A stretch of DNA of 64,000 bases, from positions 1 through 64,000 of the forward strand of contig NZ_JAEMHM010000017.1 of assembly GCF_016458275.1 (NCBI RefSeq). The letters are read 5' to 3'. How positions within the stretch are numbered: the first letter of the stretch is position 1; the number at the start of each line of letters is the position of its first letter. Below, one piece after another: positions 17,301 to 27,173 of the stretch. Under the pieces are notes generated by a model, which made no database searches, was not told the origin of the DNA, and saw only the letters and a list, made by a program, of their open reading frames with translations. This DNA comes from Geomesophilobacter sediminis. Lineage in GTDB: Bacteria; Desulfobacterota; Desulfuromonadia; Geobacterales; Geobacteraceae. The translations under genes and the position numbers were made by a program.

Positions 17301-19391
17301 ATGGAACACAAAGTACAAGTAGAAGTAGCCGGCAAGACCATCACCATCGCGACCGGCAAGATCGCCAAGCAGGCGAGCGGCGCAGTCATGATCTCCAGCG
17401 GGGACACCGTGGTGCTCGTCACCGCCGTTGCCATGAAGACCGCCAAGGAAGGGCAGGGGTTCTTCCCGCTGACCGTCAACTATCAGGAGAAGGCATACGC
17501 CGGCGGCCGCATCCCGGGGAGCTTCTTCAAGCGTGAAGGGCGTCCCTCCGACAACGAGACCCTTACCTCGCGTCTCATCGACCGCCCGATCCGCCCGCTG
17601 TTCCCGGAAAACTTCATGAACGACACCCAGGTCATGGCGACCGTCATGTCCGCGGACAAGGAAAACGACCCGGGCATCCTCGCCATGATCGGCGCTTCGT
17701 CGGCCCTCATGGTCTCCGACGTCCCGTTTGCCGGCCCGATCGCCGGCGTGAAAGTCGCCCGCGTGGACGGCACCTTCATCGCTAACCCGTCCATCGAAGA
17801 AGTCGAGAAGAGCGACCTCGAGATCGTCGTCGCCGCCAGCAAGGACGCCATCATCATGGTTGAAGGGTGTGCCGACGAGGTCTCCGAATCCGACCTCCTC
17901 GAAGCGATCTTCTTCGGCCACAAGGCGATCCAGCCGGTTCTCGAGGCCCAGGAGAAACTGGTCGCCCTGGTGAACCCGGTCAAGCGCGACGTACCGCCGC
18001 CGGTGGTCAACGTCGAACTCAAAGAGAAAGTCCGCGCCCTCGCCGCCGACCGCATGAAAGAGGCGGTCCGCATCAAGAGCAAAGGGGAGCGTCACGACGC
18101 GATCGACGCCATCACCGACGAGACCATCGCAGCGCTTGCCGAAGCCTTCCCGGAGAGCGAGAAAGAGATCCGCGGCTTCATGGAAGACCTCGAGTACGAC
18201 CTGGTCCGCGAACACATCATCAAGGACGGCCAGCGCATCGACGGCCGCGACACCAAGACCATCCGCGCCATCTCGACCGAAGTCGGCATCCTCCCCCGCG
18301 CCCACGGCTCCGCCCTGTTTACCCGCGGCGAGACCCAGGCGATCGTCGCCGCAACGCTGGGCACCTCGGTCGACGAGCAGCGCATCGACTCGCTCTACGG
18401 CGACTCCCGCAAGCGTTTCATGCTGCACTACAACTTCCCGCCGTACTCCGTCGGCGAGACCAGCTTCCGCCTTGCCCCGGGGCGCCGCGAAATCGGCCAC
18501 GGCATGCTCGCCGAGCGCGCCCTGCAGAAGGTGCTCCCCAAGCACGATGACTTCCCCTACACCATCCGCATCGTCTCCGATATCACCGAGAGCAACGGTT
18601 CCTCCTCCATGGCCACCGTCTGCGGCGGCTCCATGTCGCTGATGGACGCCGGTATCCCGGTCAAGGCACCGGTTGCCGGTATCGCCATGGGGCTCATCAA
18701 GGAGGGCGAAGATTTCGCCATCCTCTCCGACATCCTCGGCGATGAGGACCACCTGGGCGACATGGACTTCAAGGTCGCCGGGACCTCCGCCGGTGTTACC
18801 GCGCTGCAGATGGACATCAAGATCGGCGGGGTGACCCGCGAGATCATGCAGATCGCGCTCAACCAGGCCAAAGACGGGCGTCTGCACATCCTCGGCGAGA
18901 TGGCCAAATCCCTCGGCGCGCCGCGGGAAGACCTCTCCCCGTTTGCGCCGCGCATCACCACCATCTTCGTCAAGACCGAGAAGATCCGCGACGTCATCGG
19001 TTCCGGCGGCAAGAACATCCGCTCCGTCACCGAGGCGACCGGCGTCAGCATCGACATCGACGATACCGGCCGTATCAACATCGCTTCCACCAACAAGGAA
19101 GCCTGCGACCTCGCCATCAAGATGATCCGCAACCTCACCGCCGAAGCCGAGGAAGGGAAACTCTACATGGGCACCGTCAAGAAGATCATGGAATTCGGCG
19201 CTTTCGTCGAGATCTTCCCGGGCACCGACGGCCTGGTCCACGTCTCCGAACTGGACAAGGAGCGCGTGAAGAACGTATCCGACGTCCTCAGCGAAGGGGA
19301 CAAGGTTCTGGTGAAGTGCATCGGCATCGACAAGCAGGGGAAAATCAAGCTCTCCCGCAAGGAAGCCCTCGGGGCCACCTTCACCGAATAA
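17301..19391 (+). CDS. pnp: Polyribonucleotide nucleotidyltransferase (PNPase)
   Basis: 696 residues from the ATG at 17301, which has AGGAGG 10 bases upstream; an upstream frame extension is leader sequence. Two RNase PH domains (about 1-220 and 310-550) are joined by a helical domain. KH ([17 protein letters not shown]) and S1 ([16 protein letters not shown]) domains follow. It degrades RNA 3' to 5' by phosphorolysis. Unlike many homologues it ends soon after the S1 domain, with no long tail. Confidence 0.97.
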   Translation: MEHKVQVEVAGKTITIATGKIAKQASGAVMISSGDTVVLVTAVAMKTAKEGQGFFPLTVNYQEKAYAGGRIPGSFFKREGRPSDNETLTSRLIDRPIRPLFPENFMNDTQVMATVMSADKENDPGILAMIGASSALMVSDVPFAGPIAGVKVARVDGTFIANPSIEEVEKSDLEIVVAASKDAIIMVEGCADEVSESDLLEAIFFGHKAIQPVLEAQEKLVALVNPVKRDVPPPVVNVELKEKVRALAADRMKEAVRIKSKGERHDAIDAITDETIAALAEAFPESEKEIRGFMEDLEYDLVREHIIKDGQRIDGRDTKTIRAISTEVGILPRAHGSALFTRGETQAIVAATLGTSVDEQRIDSLYGDSRKRFMLHYNFPPYSVGETSFRLAPGRREIGHGMLAERALQKVLPKHDDFPYTIRIVSDITESNGSSSMATVCGGSMSLMDAGIPVKAPVAGIAMGLIKEGEDFAILSDILGDEDHLGDMDFKVAGTSAGVTALQMDIKIGGVTREIMQIALNQAKDGRLHILGEMAKSLGAPREDLSPFAPRITTIFVKTEKIRDVIGSGGKNIRSVTEATGVSIDIDDTGRINIASTNKEACDLAIKMIRNLTAEAEEGKLYMGTVKKIMEFGAFVEIFPGTDGLVHVSELDKERVKNVSDVLSEGDKVLVKCIGIDKQGKIKLSRKEALGATFTE

Positions 19392-19440
19392 TTAGAAAGG
19401 TCGGCTGGCAATTTTCACAAATGAGGGTATAGTTCTCCGC

Positions 19441-20697
19441 ATGCTCAACAAGACCATCCTCGATAACGGTATCCGCGTCATTTCCGAGCGGATACCGTAT
19501 GCCAGCTCCGTCTCCATCGGAATCTGGGTCGCCAACGGCTCCCGCCACGAACGGCGGGAGTCGAACGGCGTCGCCCACTTCATCGAGCACCTTTTGTTCA
19601 AGGGGACCGAGCGGCGCACCGCCCTTGACATCGCCCGCGAGATCGACTCGGTCGGCGGGGTGCTCAACGCCTTCACCAGCCGCGAGTACGTCTGCTACTA
19701 CGCCAAGGTCCTCGACAAGTTCCTGCCGCGCGCCGTCGATCTGCTGACCGACATCTTCCTGCACTCCACCTTCGATCCCGACGAGATCGAGAAGGAACGC
19801 CGCGTCGTCCTCCAGGAAATCAGCATGATGGAGGACACCCCGGACGACCTGATCCACGATCTGTTCCACCAGCACTTCTGGGACGGGCACCCGCTCGGGA
19901 TGTCGATTCTCGGCGACGCGCAGAGTGTCGGCGGGCTCTCCCGCGACTCCATCGTCTCCTACAAGGAGGAGATGTACCGCGGGGCCGACATCATCGTTTC
20001 CGCAGCCGGCAACCTCTCCCACGACGAGCTTTTGAGCCTGGTGGGACCGATCCTTTCCGGGATTCCCGGGGGGACCGGACGGCAGGAGACCGAGCTTCCC
20101 GAGTACCGGCGCCGCATCGAGATCATCGAGCGCGACCTGGAGCAAATCCACGTCTGTCTCGGGGTGAAGGGGCTGCCGCAGAGCCATCCGCGGCGCTACG
20201 ACGCCTTCATCATGAACGCCATCCTGGGGGGGAGCATGAGTTCCCGGCTGTTCCAGGAAGTGCGCGAGAAGAGCGGGCTCGCCTACTCCGTCTATTCCTA
20301 CATCGCCTCCCACGCCGATGCCGGCTCCCTGGTGGTTTATGCCGGAGCCAGCCCGGACAGCGGCGCCGAACTCATCGAGATCATGCTCCGCGAGCTCGGC
20401 CGGTTCAAGCACGAGCCGGTACCGCCCGCCCAGCTCGACGGGGCGCGTGAACAGCTCAAAGGAAACCTCCTCCTGTCGCTCGAGTCGAGCGACAACCGCA
20501 TGTCGCGGTTGGCTAAAAACGAGATCTACTTCGGCCAGCCGCAGCCCCTCACCGAGATCATGGGGGGGTTCGATCGCGTCACTGCGGAAAGTCTCCAGCA
20601 GCTTGCCAATGAACTTCTCGACCCCGCCACCCTCACCCTGGTAATGATGGGAAGGGTCGGCACCCCGGCCTTCCGGCCCGAAGACATCACCCTTTGA
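19441..20697 (+). CDS. M16-family zinc peptidase (processing-peptidase-like)
   Basis: 418 residues. The inverted zinc motif HFIEH (HxxEH, residues 46-50) is intact, with the third ligand about 75 residues on. The second, inactive M16 half carries [21 protein letters not shown]. There is no signal peptide, which suggests the cytoplasm. It lies 49 bases after pnp and one base before dut, an order found in many bacteria. Confidence 0.93.
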   Translation: MLNKTILDNGIRVISERIPYASSVSIGIWVANGSRHERRESNGVAHFIEHLLFKGTERRTALDIAREIDSVGGVLNAFTSREYVCYYAKVLDKFLPRAVDLLTDIFLHSTFDPDEIEKERRVVLQEISMMEDTPDDLIHDLFHQHFWDGHPLGMSILGDAQSVGGLSRDSIVSYKEEMYRGADIIVSAAGNLSHDELLSLVGPILSGIPGGTGRQETELPEYRRRIEIIERDLEQIHVCLGVKGLPQSHPRRYDAFIMNAILGGSMSSRLFQEVREKSGLAYSVYSYIASHADAGSLVVYAGASPDSGAELIEIMLRELGRFKHEPVPPAQLDGAREQLKGNLLLSLESSDNRMSRLAKNEIYFGQPQPLTEIMGGFDRVTAESLQQLANELLDPATLTLVMMGRVGTPAFRPEDITL

Positions 20698-20698
20698 C

Positions 20699-21145
20699 AT
20701 GAATCCGCTTGAGATCAAGATCCGGCGGTTGCGCTCCGCTTCCTCCATCCCGCGCTACATGACGGATCAGGCGGCTGGAGTCGACCTTCACGCCGCGCTG
20801 GACGAGCCGTATCTGCTCGAACCCGGCGCGCGCGCCCTCGTTCCCACCGGTATTGCCATTGAAATTCCGGCCGGATACGAGGCACAGGTGCGTCCGCGCA
20901 GCGGGCTTGCCTTGCGGCACGGCATCGCCCTGGTCAATTCCCCCGGGACCATCGACGCCGACTACCGCGGCGAGATTGGCGTCATCGTCATCAACCACGG
21001 CAACGAACCTTTCCGGATCGAGAACGGGGAGCGGGTCGCCCAAATGGTATTTGCCAAGGTAGAGCGCTGCTCCTTCGTGGAAGTGGAAGAACTGAACGAA
21101 ACCGGGCGCGGGGCAGGGGGCTTTGGTAGTACCGGTAAACAGTGA
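20699..21145 (+). CDS. dut: Deoxyuridine 5'-triphosphate nucleotidohydrolase
   Basis: 148 residues. All five dUTPase motifs can be seen: [31 protein letters not shown] and the C-terminal GxGGFGSTG loop ([12 protein letters not shown]). It hydrolyses dUTP to dUMP and pyrophosphate. The ATG follows the M16 stop by one base. Confidence 0.96.
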   Translation: MNPLEIKIRRLRSASSIPRYMTDQAAGVDLHAALDEPYLLEPGARALVPTGIAIEIPAGYEAQVRPRSGLALRHGIALVNSPGTIDADYRGEIGVIVINHGNEPFRIENGERVAQMVFAKVERCSFVEVEELNETGRGAGGFGSTGKQ

Positions 21146-21160
21146 AGAGTCATAAGTAGT

Positions 21161-21194
21161 CAGAGCCAGTGTTGAGCTATCAGTACGGGCTCTG
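21161..21194 (+). terminator. Weak terminator-like hairpin after dut
   Basis: CAGAGCC (21161-21167) pairs with GGCTCTG (21188-21194) around a 20-base loop, then TTTCGTT. The large loop and mixed T tract make it only a plausible terminator. The rest of the gap to 21340 shows no gene. Confidence 0.35.
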
Positions 21195-21340
21195 TTTCGT
21201 TCCCCTCCCAGATGATTTTAGTAGTCGGCACACCTGAACAAGTAGTACCATTTCCGTTAGCATTCAAACAACGAGCCGTCCTCCTGAACCGTGGTCACTG
21301 GTTCTGATCACCGTTCACTGACACTGAAAAGGCTACTGAT

Positions 21341-22438
21341 ATGAAGGATCCACGAGTTAGAAAACTTGCTGAGGTTCTGGTCGACTATTCGACGCGGGTG
21401 CAACCTGGAGATGTCGTTCTGATCAGCTCCGCCGGGTTAGAGACGCTTCCCCTGGTGAAAGAGATCTATGCCTTGTGCCTGGAGCGTGGCGCCAAGTACG
21501 TCGAGTACGAGTTCAACGTTCCGGACCTCAACCGCTACTTCTATAACATTGCCTCCGGCGAACAGCTCACCTACTTTCCCGAGCACAAGCTGGAGTTCAT
21601 GAAGCAGGTCGACGTCTACATCGGGCTCACCGCTTCGGACAACTCGATGGTCATGGCCCAGGCAAACCAAGCCACCATGATTGCCTGGTCCAAGCTGGTG
21701 CGTCCCATCATCGACCAGCGCGTCAAGCACACCCGCTGGGTGATCACCCGGTTCCCGACCCAGGCCGCCGCCCAGGAAGCCCGCATGAGCCTCGACGAGT
21801 ACGAACAGTACCTCTTCGACGCCTGCTGCATGGATTGGGAAGAGGAATCGCGCAAACAGGACGCCCTGAAGGTCCTGATGGATGCCGCAGACCGGGTGCG
21901 CATCAAGTCGAGCGATACCGACCTCACCTTCAGCATCAAGGGGTTGAACGGCATCAAGTGCGACGGACGGCTCAACATCCCCGATGGCGAGGTCTTTACC
22001 GCGCCGGTGCGGGAGTCGGTCGAAGGTTACATCACCTACAACTGCCCGACGGTGTACCAGGGGAAGGAATTCAACAACATCCGGCTCGAGTTCCAGAAGG
22101 GGAAGATCGTGAAGGCGACCTCTCCCGGCATGGACGACGCGCTGAACCGGATCCTCGACACCGACGAGGGGGCCCGCTACGTCGGGGAATTCGCGGTCGG
22201 GGTGAATCCGCGCATCACGGTGCCGATGCGGAACATCCTTTTCGATGAGAAGATCTTCGGTTCCATCCACTTCACGCCGGGCCAATGCTACGATGAGGCG
22301 GACAACGGGAACAAGTCGGCGGTGCATTGGGACATGGTGAAGATCCTGACCGGCGATGGCGAACTCTGGTTCGACGACCAACTGGTCCAGAAGGACGGAC
22401 GCTTCGTACACGAGGCGCTGCTCGGGCTGAATCCTTAG
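21341..22438 (+). CDS. M29-family metallo-aminopeptidase (AmpS/PepS type)
   Basis: 365 residues, near the family norm. The N-terminal substrate domain (VDYSTRVQPGDVVLISS) and the C-terminal metal site (GEFAVGVNP, HFTPGQCYDEADNGNKSA, VHWDMV) match M29 peptidases. Probably cytoplasmic, removing N-terminal residues from peptides with a Co/Zn dimetal centre. An AAAAGG ribosome site precedes the ATG. Confidence 0.9.
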   Translation: MKDPRVRKLAEVLVDYSTRVQPGDVVLISSAGLETLPLVKEIYALCLERGAKYVEYEFNVPDLNRYFYNIASGEQLTYFPEHKLEFMKQVDVYIGLTASDNSMVMAQANQATMIAWSKLVRPIIDQRVKHTRWVITRFPTQAAAQEARMSLDEYEQYLFDACCMDWEEESRKQDALKVLMDAADRVRIKSSDTDLTFSIKGLNGIKCDGRLNIPDGEVFTAPVRESVEGYITYNCPTVYQGKEFNNIRLEFQKGKIVKATSPGMDDALNRILDTDEGARYVGEFAVGVNPRITVPMRNILFDEKIFGSIHFTPGQCYDEADNGNKSAVHWDMVKILTGDGELWFDDQLVQKDGRFVHEALLGLNP

Positions 22439-22453
22439 GGAGTAGAAACGGCA

Positions 22454-23062
22454 ATGCTGATCGAGATCAATCCCGATAATCCCCAACCCAGGCTGATCTC
22501 CCGGGTGGTGGACCTGCTGAAAAATGACGGGGTGGTGGCCTATCCGACCGACACCACCTACGGCATCGGCTGCTCCATTTTCTCCAAAAAAGGGGTCGAG
22601 CGGATCTACACGATCAAGCAGCGGGACCGGAAGAAACCGTTTTCGTTCATCTGCCGTGACATCTCCGAGGTGGCCAAGTACGCCCGGGTCTCCAACTATG
22701 CCTTCAAGGTCCTGAGGCGCCAGCTTCCCGGCCCTTACACCTTCGTCCTCGAGGCGAATTCCATCGTTCCCGATCTGCTGCTGACCAAACAGCGCACCGT
22801 CGGCATCAGGATTCCCGACAACAACATCTGCCTCGCCCTGGTAGCCGAGCTCGGTGCACCCATCGTCACCACCAGCGCAAACCTTTCCGGGGAGGACCCG
22901 ATCGGGAACCCCTGGCAGGTCGACTGCGACCTCGGCAAAGTGCTCGATATCGTCGTTGACGGCGGAGACCTCTCCGCGGACGTCTCTTCCGTCGTCAGCC
23001 TCATCGGCGACGTCCCGACCGTGCTCCGCAAAGGGGTAGGGGACGTGAGCTGGTGCGAATGA
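22454..23062 (+). CDS. YciO/TsaC-family protein (threonylcarbamoyl-AMP synthase type)
   Basis: 202 residues. The Sua5-YciO-YrdC fold shows in AYPTDTTYGIGC, KKPFSF, LPGPYTFVLEA, VGIRIPD and TTSANLSGE. TsaC makes the precursor of tRNA t6A37. This sequence resembles the YciO branch, whose role is less certain, so the enzyme activity is inferred. It starts 15 bases after the aminopeptidase gene. Confidence 0.87.
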   Translation: MLIEINPDNPQPRLISRVVDLLKNDGVVAYPTDTTYGIGCSIFSKKGVERIYTIKQRDRKKPFSFICRDISEVAKYARVSNYAFKVLRRQLPGPYTFVLEANSIVPDLLLTKQRTVGIRIPDNNICLALVAELGAPIVTTSANLSGEDPIGNPWQVDCDLGKVLDIVVDGGDLSADVSSVVSLIGDVPTVLRKGVGDVSWCE

Positions 23063-23085
23063 ACCACACCACTTCCTAAACCGCC

Positions 23086-23439
23086 ATGCGCCGATCAACC
23101 GTACGTTACGGACTAAAACTCATCCTCGCCGGGATCCTCTGCGTCACGGCCGGAACCTTCTTTCATTCCGAAATTGCGGACGTCCTTCTGCTCGGTGGGG
23201 GAGGGGATGCCGAAATTACCCTGCTCGGGTTTTTCCTGGGCGGGTTGACCGGTGGCTGCGGCGTTCTGATCGCCGCCGGCGGTTTCCTGCAAAGCGGCGC
23301 CGGCGACCGGCCCGCCAAACTGGGGCGCATTTTCGCCTACATCGTCCTTGCCGTCATCCTCTTCTTTTTCCTCGCCTATCGCTCCTTCACGACGCCCGTC
23401 TCGCAGCCGGTCCGCCCCGGGGAAAGCATCAGCATCTGA
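23086..23439 (+). CDS. Small membrane protein of unknown function
   Basis: 117 residues with three hydrophobic segments (about 9-35, 43-66 and 80-98) and short charged ends; the middle is glycine-rich. No family was recognised. It follows the YciO gene by 23 bases and so may be co-transcribed. Its coding character is supported by frame length and neighbour spacing, not by a known motif. Confidence 0.6.
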   Translation: MRRSTVRYGLKLILAGILCVTAGTFFHSEIADVLLLGGGGDAEITLLGFFLGGLTGGCGVLIAAGGFLQSGAGDRPAKLGRIFAYIVLAVILFFFLAYRSFTTPVSQPVRPGESISI

Positions 23440-23469
23440 CCGGAAGACCTCCTTTCCTGCTCCATTGCA

Positions 23470-23495
23470 TTCGCGCCAGCAAAGGCGCTCCCACA
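23470..23495 (-). repeat. REP-type palindrome (variant)
   Basis: Reverse-oriented copy of the GTGGGAGCGCC family, with CCAGCAAAGG in place of the usual centre. It lies between two convergent genes. Confidence 0.6.
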
Positions 23496-23542
23496 GCGAC
23501 CAGCCACCTTTTTATACCCGCTCCCTGTCCTTGGTTACGGCG

Positions 23543-24622
23543 TTAGAAGTCGATATTGGGCCGGATGATGACGGTGAAACCGCTGTGCTCGAGGTAATGG
23601 AGCCTGCCGGTGTAAAGGTTGGCGCCTTCCCAGGCAAAACCCAGGTCGAGCTTGAGGGCGTAGTTCTTGCCTTCGATCGGGTATGACTTCCCGATCAGGT
23701 ACTCCTGCCGAAGGAGCTCCATTCCGGGCTGGGAAAAATCCAGGCGCATCTGCATGTTGGTGTTGTCCAGCCAGGAGAGAAACGGCGACCGGAAGCTCAG
23801 GTTGTTGCGCCGGATCCCCAGGTAGATCGCGTTGGTGATGTCAGGATTTTCGTGCAGCTTCGCCCCCACCCGGAAACTCCAGCTCAGGCGCTCCCCCTGG
23901 AAGTTCCGCTCACCCTTCATCTTCCATTCCACCTCGTAATTGTTGTCCTGGATCAGGATGTTCCGGCGGATGTGCTCGTTGGAGTAGCTGAAAAGGTACC
24001 CCATGTACCCTTTGTTGGTGCCCACCTTCTTTTCATCCGGCTTGCTGAAATTGACGATGTCTCCCACGAAGACCGACACCGCATAGGGTTCCGGGAAACC
24101 GGTCGTGATCGACTCGATCAGGTTGAAATCGTCGCCGATGCCCATCTTCTGGTAGAAATCCGGAGCGTACTTCCTGATGCCGACCCCGGTGAGCGGCATC
24201 GGAAAGACCCCCGCCTCCAGGAGCAGGTAACGTGGCGTCAGCGAGTTCAGGAAGAGGTGCCGGTACACGTTGTATTCCGAAGAGGTGCCCAGGTCGGGGA
24301 TCGCGGCTTTGGTGAGCGGGATGTGCAAACCGAGGCTCGTGTAGTAGAGATCGTAGTCGGGGACGAGTTCGACCTTCGACATCCAGGCTTCCGTTTGCGG
24401 GGCGAACTCGGCTTTCTCTCCCGTTGCCTCGGAAGCGGCGTCAGCGGTTAGATGGGGCGTGCGGGAATCGGCTGCCGTTGGGGGCGGGGGCGGTGCGGGA
24501 ATATCGGTTGCCGCCGCTGCGGACGGCGGAAAGGCAACCAACAACAGGAACACGGATCCTGTGCTAACGGCCGCGGTAAAGACGGTTATGCAGCGGTGCA
24601 ACTTCCGGGAAATGGATCTCAA
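23543..24622 (-). CDS. Putative outer-membrane or secreted beta-rich protein
   Basis: 359 residues with a signal peptide (LLLVAFPPSAAAA, cleavage near residue 38) and a Pro-rich linker. The rest has alternating aromatic and polar residues, typical of beta strands, and ends in a phenylalanine (IIRPNIDF), as many outer-membrane barrels do. No family was recognised. It is divergent from queD. Confidence 0.6.
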   Translation of the reverse strand: MRSISRKLHRCITVFTAAVSTGSVFLLLVAFPPSAAAATDIPAPPPPPTAADSRTPHLTADAASEATGEKAEFAPQTEAWMSKVELVPDYDLYYTSLGLHIPLTKAAIPDLGTSSEYNVYRHLFLNSLTPRYLLLEAGVFPMPLTGVGIRKYAPDFYQKMGIGDDFNLIESITTGFPEPYAVSVFVGDIVNFSKPDEKKVGTNKGYMGYLFSYSNEHIRRNILIQDNNYEVEWKMKGERNFQGERLSWSFRVGAKLHENPDITNAIYLGIRRNNLSFRSPFLSWLDNTNMQMRLDFSQPGMELLRQEYLIGKSYPIEGKNYALKLDLGFAWEGANLYTGRLHYLEHSGFTVIIRPNIDF

Positions 24623-24738
24623 AAGCGACGCTTCCTTCAGAGAGCTGGCGGGTTTGTCTGGAGGGGTAAACCTACTTCATTAAGGGAAGGGCGTCAAGAT
24701 GCTGTTTGGTTGCCGCCGGAAGACGGCCGGCTTGTGGA

Positions 24739-24767
24739 TTGTGTATTAAGAACGCCTCTGCTATAGT
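24739..24767 (+). promoter_or_regulatory. Candidate promoter of queD-queE
   Basis: TTGTGT (24739-24744) and TATAGT (24762-24767) are 17 bases apart. The leader of about 28 bases contains GGAGGGG before the queD ATG and has no room for a preQ1 riboswitch. Confidence 0.55.
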
Positions 24768-24801
24768 GCGGTGATCTATCAATAACAATCGGAGGGGCGT
24801 C

Positions 24802-25170
24802 ATGTACCGTCTTACCATTCACACTGCCTTTGCCGCCGCACACAATCTCACCCATTACCAGGGTGACTGCGAGAATCTCCATGGCCATAACTGGAAGGTG
24901 GAGGTTTCCGTCTCCACGGATTCCCTCGACAAGGCCGGTCTGGGCATCGACTTCAAGATCCTCAAGAAGGAGACCAACGACCTTCTGAAAACCCTGGACC
25001 ACAAGTACCTCAACGAGCTGACCCCGTTCAAGGAGATCTCTCCTTCCTCGGAGAACATCGCCCGCCACCTCTACGGCGAGCTGACCCGGATTTTCTCCGG
25101 GCGCGGGGTGAAGGTCGAGATGGTAACCGTCTGGGAATCCGATTTCGCTGCTGCGAGTTACTATGAGTAG
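24802..25170 (+). CDS. queD: 6-carboxytetrahydropterin synthase QueD
   Basis: 122 residues. Zinc ligands His14, His27 and His29 (AAAHNL and LHGHNW) and catalytic Cys23 (GDCENLHGH) are present, as is the SSENIARHL motif. It makes 6-carboxytetrahydropterin from dihydroneopterin triphosphate for queuosine. It overlaps queE by 8 bases. Confidence 0.95.
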   Translation: MYRLTIHTAFAAAHNLTHYQGDCENLHGHNWKVEVSVSTDSLDKAGLGIDFKILKKETNDLLKTLDHKYLNELTPFKEISPSSENIARHLYGELTRIFSGRGVKVEMVTVWESDFAAASYYE

Positions 25171-25924
25171 CTCCACCCCCGCCGCCGGTGTCGTGGAATG
25201 CTTCTCCTCGCTGCAGGGAGAAGGGGTGCTCGTCGGATTGCGGCAGGTTTTTCTGCGGTTTTCCGGGTGCAACCTCACCTGCAGCTTCTGCGACACCCCC
25301 GGCATGAGCAATCTTCCGGAACATTGCCTTCTGGAGCAAACCCCGGGACGCCGCGATTTCATCGAGGTCGCGAACCCGGTTTCCATGCAACGGATCGTAT
25401 CCCTTATCGGGGAATGGATCCATGGCTGGCCCGGCGTGCACCATTCGATCAGCGTGACCGGCGGCGAGCCCCTGCTGCAGGTCGATGCCCTGAAGGTCTG
25501 CCTCCCCGAACTGCGCAAGATCCTTCCCGTCCACCTGGAGACCAACGGAACCCTCTGGGAAGCGCTTAAGGAGGTCCTGCCTCATCTGGACTGGGTGGGG
25601 ATGGATTTCAAGCTTCCTTCCGCTTCGGGCGTGGAGCCGCGCTGGGATGACCACGAGCGTTTCCTGCGGCTTGCGGCGCAGCGGCAGGTATATGTCAAGG
25701 TTGTGGTCGACGAGACGACCCAGAGCTGGGAAATCGAGCGCTCGGTGGCCCTCACCGCCGAGGTTGATCCCGCCATTCCCCTGATTCTGCAGCCGATGAC
25801 CCGCCCTGACGGCCGGGTCTCGGTGACCCCGATCCGGATGCTCGAATTCCAGGAACTCGCCTCCCGGCTGCTCTCAGAGGTGCGGGTGATCCCCCAGACC
25901 CACAAGTTCATGGGGCAGCTGTAG
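25163..25924 (+). CDS. queE: 7-carboxy-7-deazaguanine synthase QueE (radical SAM)
   Basis: 253 residues. The radical SAM cluster cysteines C36, C40 and C43 lie in GCNLTCSFC (CxxxCxxC). The N-terminal FSSLQGEG and the TGGEPLLQ motif are typical of QueE. It converts 6-carboxytetrahydropterin, the QueD product, to CDG. The overlap with queD supports coupling. The insert after the cluster (about 48-75) is longer than in short QueE forms. Confidence 0.93.
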   Translation: MSSSTPAAGVVECFSSLQGEGVLVGLRQVFLRFSGCNLTCSFCDTPGMSNLPEHCLLEQTPGRRDFIEVANPVSMQRIVSLIGEWIHGWPGVHHSISVTGGEPLLQVDALKVCLPELRKILPVHLETNGTLWEALKEVLPHLDWVGMDFKLPSASGVEPRWDDHERFLRLAAQRQVYVKVVVDETTQSWEIERSVALTAEVDPAIPLILQPMTRPDGRVSVTPIRMLEFQELASRLLSEVRVIPQTHKFMGQL

Positions 25925-25970
25925 GACAGGGTGGGTGTGCCGGACTGGATAAGCTGGGGCCTGCCATAGC

Positions 25971-25996
25971 TGTGGGAGCGACTTTCCAGGCGCGAA
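25971..25996 (+). repeat. REP-type palindrome
   Basis: GTGGGAGCGAC-TTTCCAGG-CGCGAA form with weaker stem pairing than the consensus. The gap 25925-26234 holds only this repeat and a CCCTCCCC-rich inverted stretch (26120-26170). Confidence 0.65.
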
Positions 25997-26234
25997 TAAT
26001 CCTTTTACTACTGCTTCTTAAGGCGGGTTCCTCTTTCGGAACCTGCCTTTTTCTATTGGAATCGGGTTGACGGGCGCGACATGCAGCGCGCCCACGACTT
26101 TCTAGCCGGCCAGCTCCCGGTTGGCTCCCAACGCCCTCCCCAACTCTCCCCAAAGAAAGGGAGGGGGAGATAACCTTTAGCTTTTCCCATCGAATTGATA
26201 TACTGGGTTGATTCTTGGGCACAGGGAGATTCTC

Positions 26235-27173
26235 ATGAGTTTAGCGAAGCGCGACGAGATGATTGCCGTCCTGGACGAGCTTTCCGGTCGTCGCCTGCGA
26301 GGGAAGGGGAGGGCGGTCCGTCTCTGCCTGATGGCCCTTCTGACCGGCGGACATATCCTTCTCGAAGACCTTCCGGGGCTCGGCAAAACGACCATGGCAC
26401 TCGCCTTTGCCGGCTCCATGGGGCTTTCCTTCGGGAGGGTGCAGTGCACGAGCGATCTTCTTCCCTCCGACATCACCGGTCTTTCCATCTACGACCGCAA
26501 CGCGGGGCGTTTCACCTTCATCAAGGGGCCGGTGTTCAACAACATCGTCCTGATCGACGAGATCAACCGCGCCATGCCCAAGACCCAGAGCGCCCTTTTG
26601 GAGGCGATGGAGGAGCGGCGGGTGACCGTCGAGGGGGTGACCTACCCCCTTCCCCAGCCTTTCCTGGTCCTGGCCACTCAGAACCCCATCGAGCAGGTCG
26701 GCACCTTTCCGCTCCCGGAAGCACAGATGGACCGTTTCATCCTGAAAACGGGGATCGGCTACCCTCCCGAAGAAACCGAGAAGAACATCCTGATGCACGG
26801 CTCGATCCGGGAGGAGATCCAGCATCTAACCCCCACGGTGACCCACGATGATCTGATCGAGGCGATGCGGGCGGTGCACGGCATCTACGTCGGCGAAAAG
26901 GTCATCGACTACGTCTATGCCATCGCGCGGGCGACCCGGGAGCATCCGATGGTCCTGGCCGGCATCTCCACCCGCGGCGCCATCGGCCTGGTCGACGCCG
27001 CCAAGGCGGCCGCCTACCTGGACGGTCGTTCCTTCGTGATACCGGAGGACGTCAAAGACGTGGCTGCGGTGGTCTGCTCGCACCGGTTGATGCTCAAGCC
27101 GGAACAGGAAGCTATCCGCAAGGAGGAACTATTAAACGCCATCGTGAAAGAAATACCCCTCCCGGTCACATAA
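26235..27173 (+). CDS. MoxR-family AAA+ ATPase
   Basis: 312 residues from the ATG at 26235, preceded by AGGGAGA. Walker A is GLGKTT (K51), Walker B is VLIDEINRA, sensor 1 is ATQNP and the arginine motif follows in AQMDRF. MoxR ATPases act as chaperones for assembly of protein complexes, often next to DUF58 and transglutaminase genes, as here. Confidence 0.94.
   Translation: MSLAKRDEMIAVLDELSGRRLRGKGRAVRLCLMALLTGGHILLEDLPGLGKTTMALAFAGSMGLSFGRVQCTSDLLPSDITGLSIYDRNAGRFTFIKGPVFNNIVLIDEINRAMPKTQSALLEAMEERRVTVEGVTYPLPQPFLVLATQNPIEQVGTFPLPEAQMDRFILKTGIGYPPEETEKNILMHGSIREEIQHLTPTVTHDDLIEAMRAVHGIYVGEKVIDYVYAIARATREHPMVLAGISTRGAIGLVDAAKAAAYLDGRSFVIPEDVKDVAAVVCSHRLMLKPEQEAIRKEELLNAIVKEIPLPVT

Noticed and set aside
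17184-19241. A 685-residue open frame antisense to pnp
   Set aside because: Composition artefact; pnp on the plus strand is complete and conserved.
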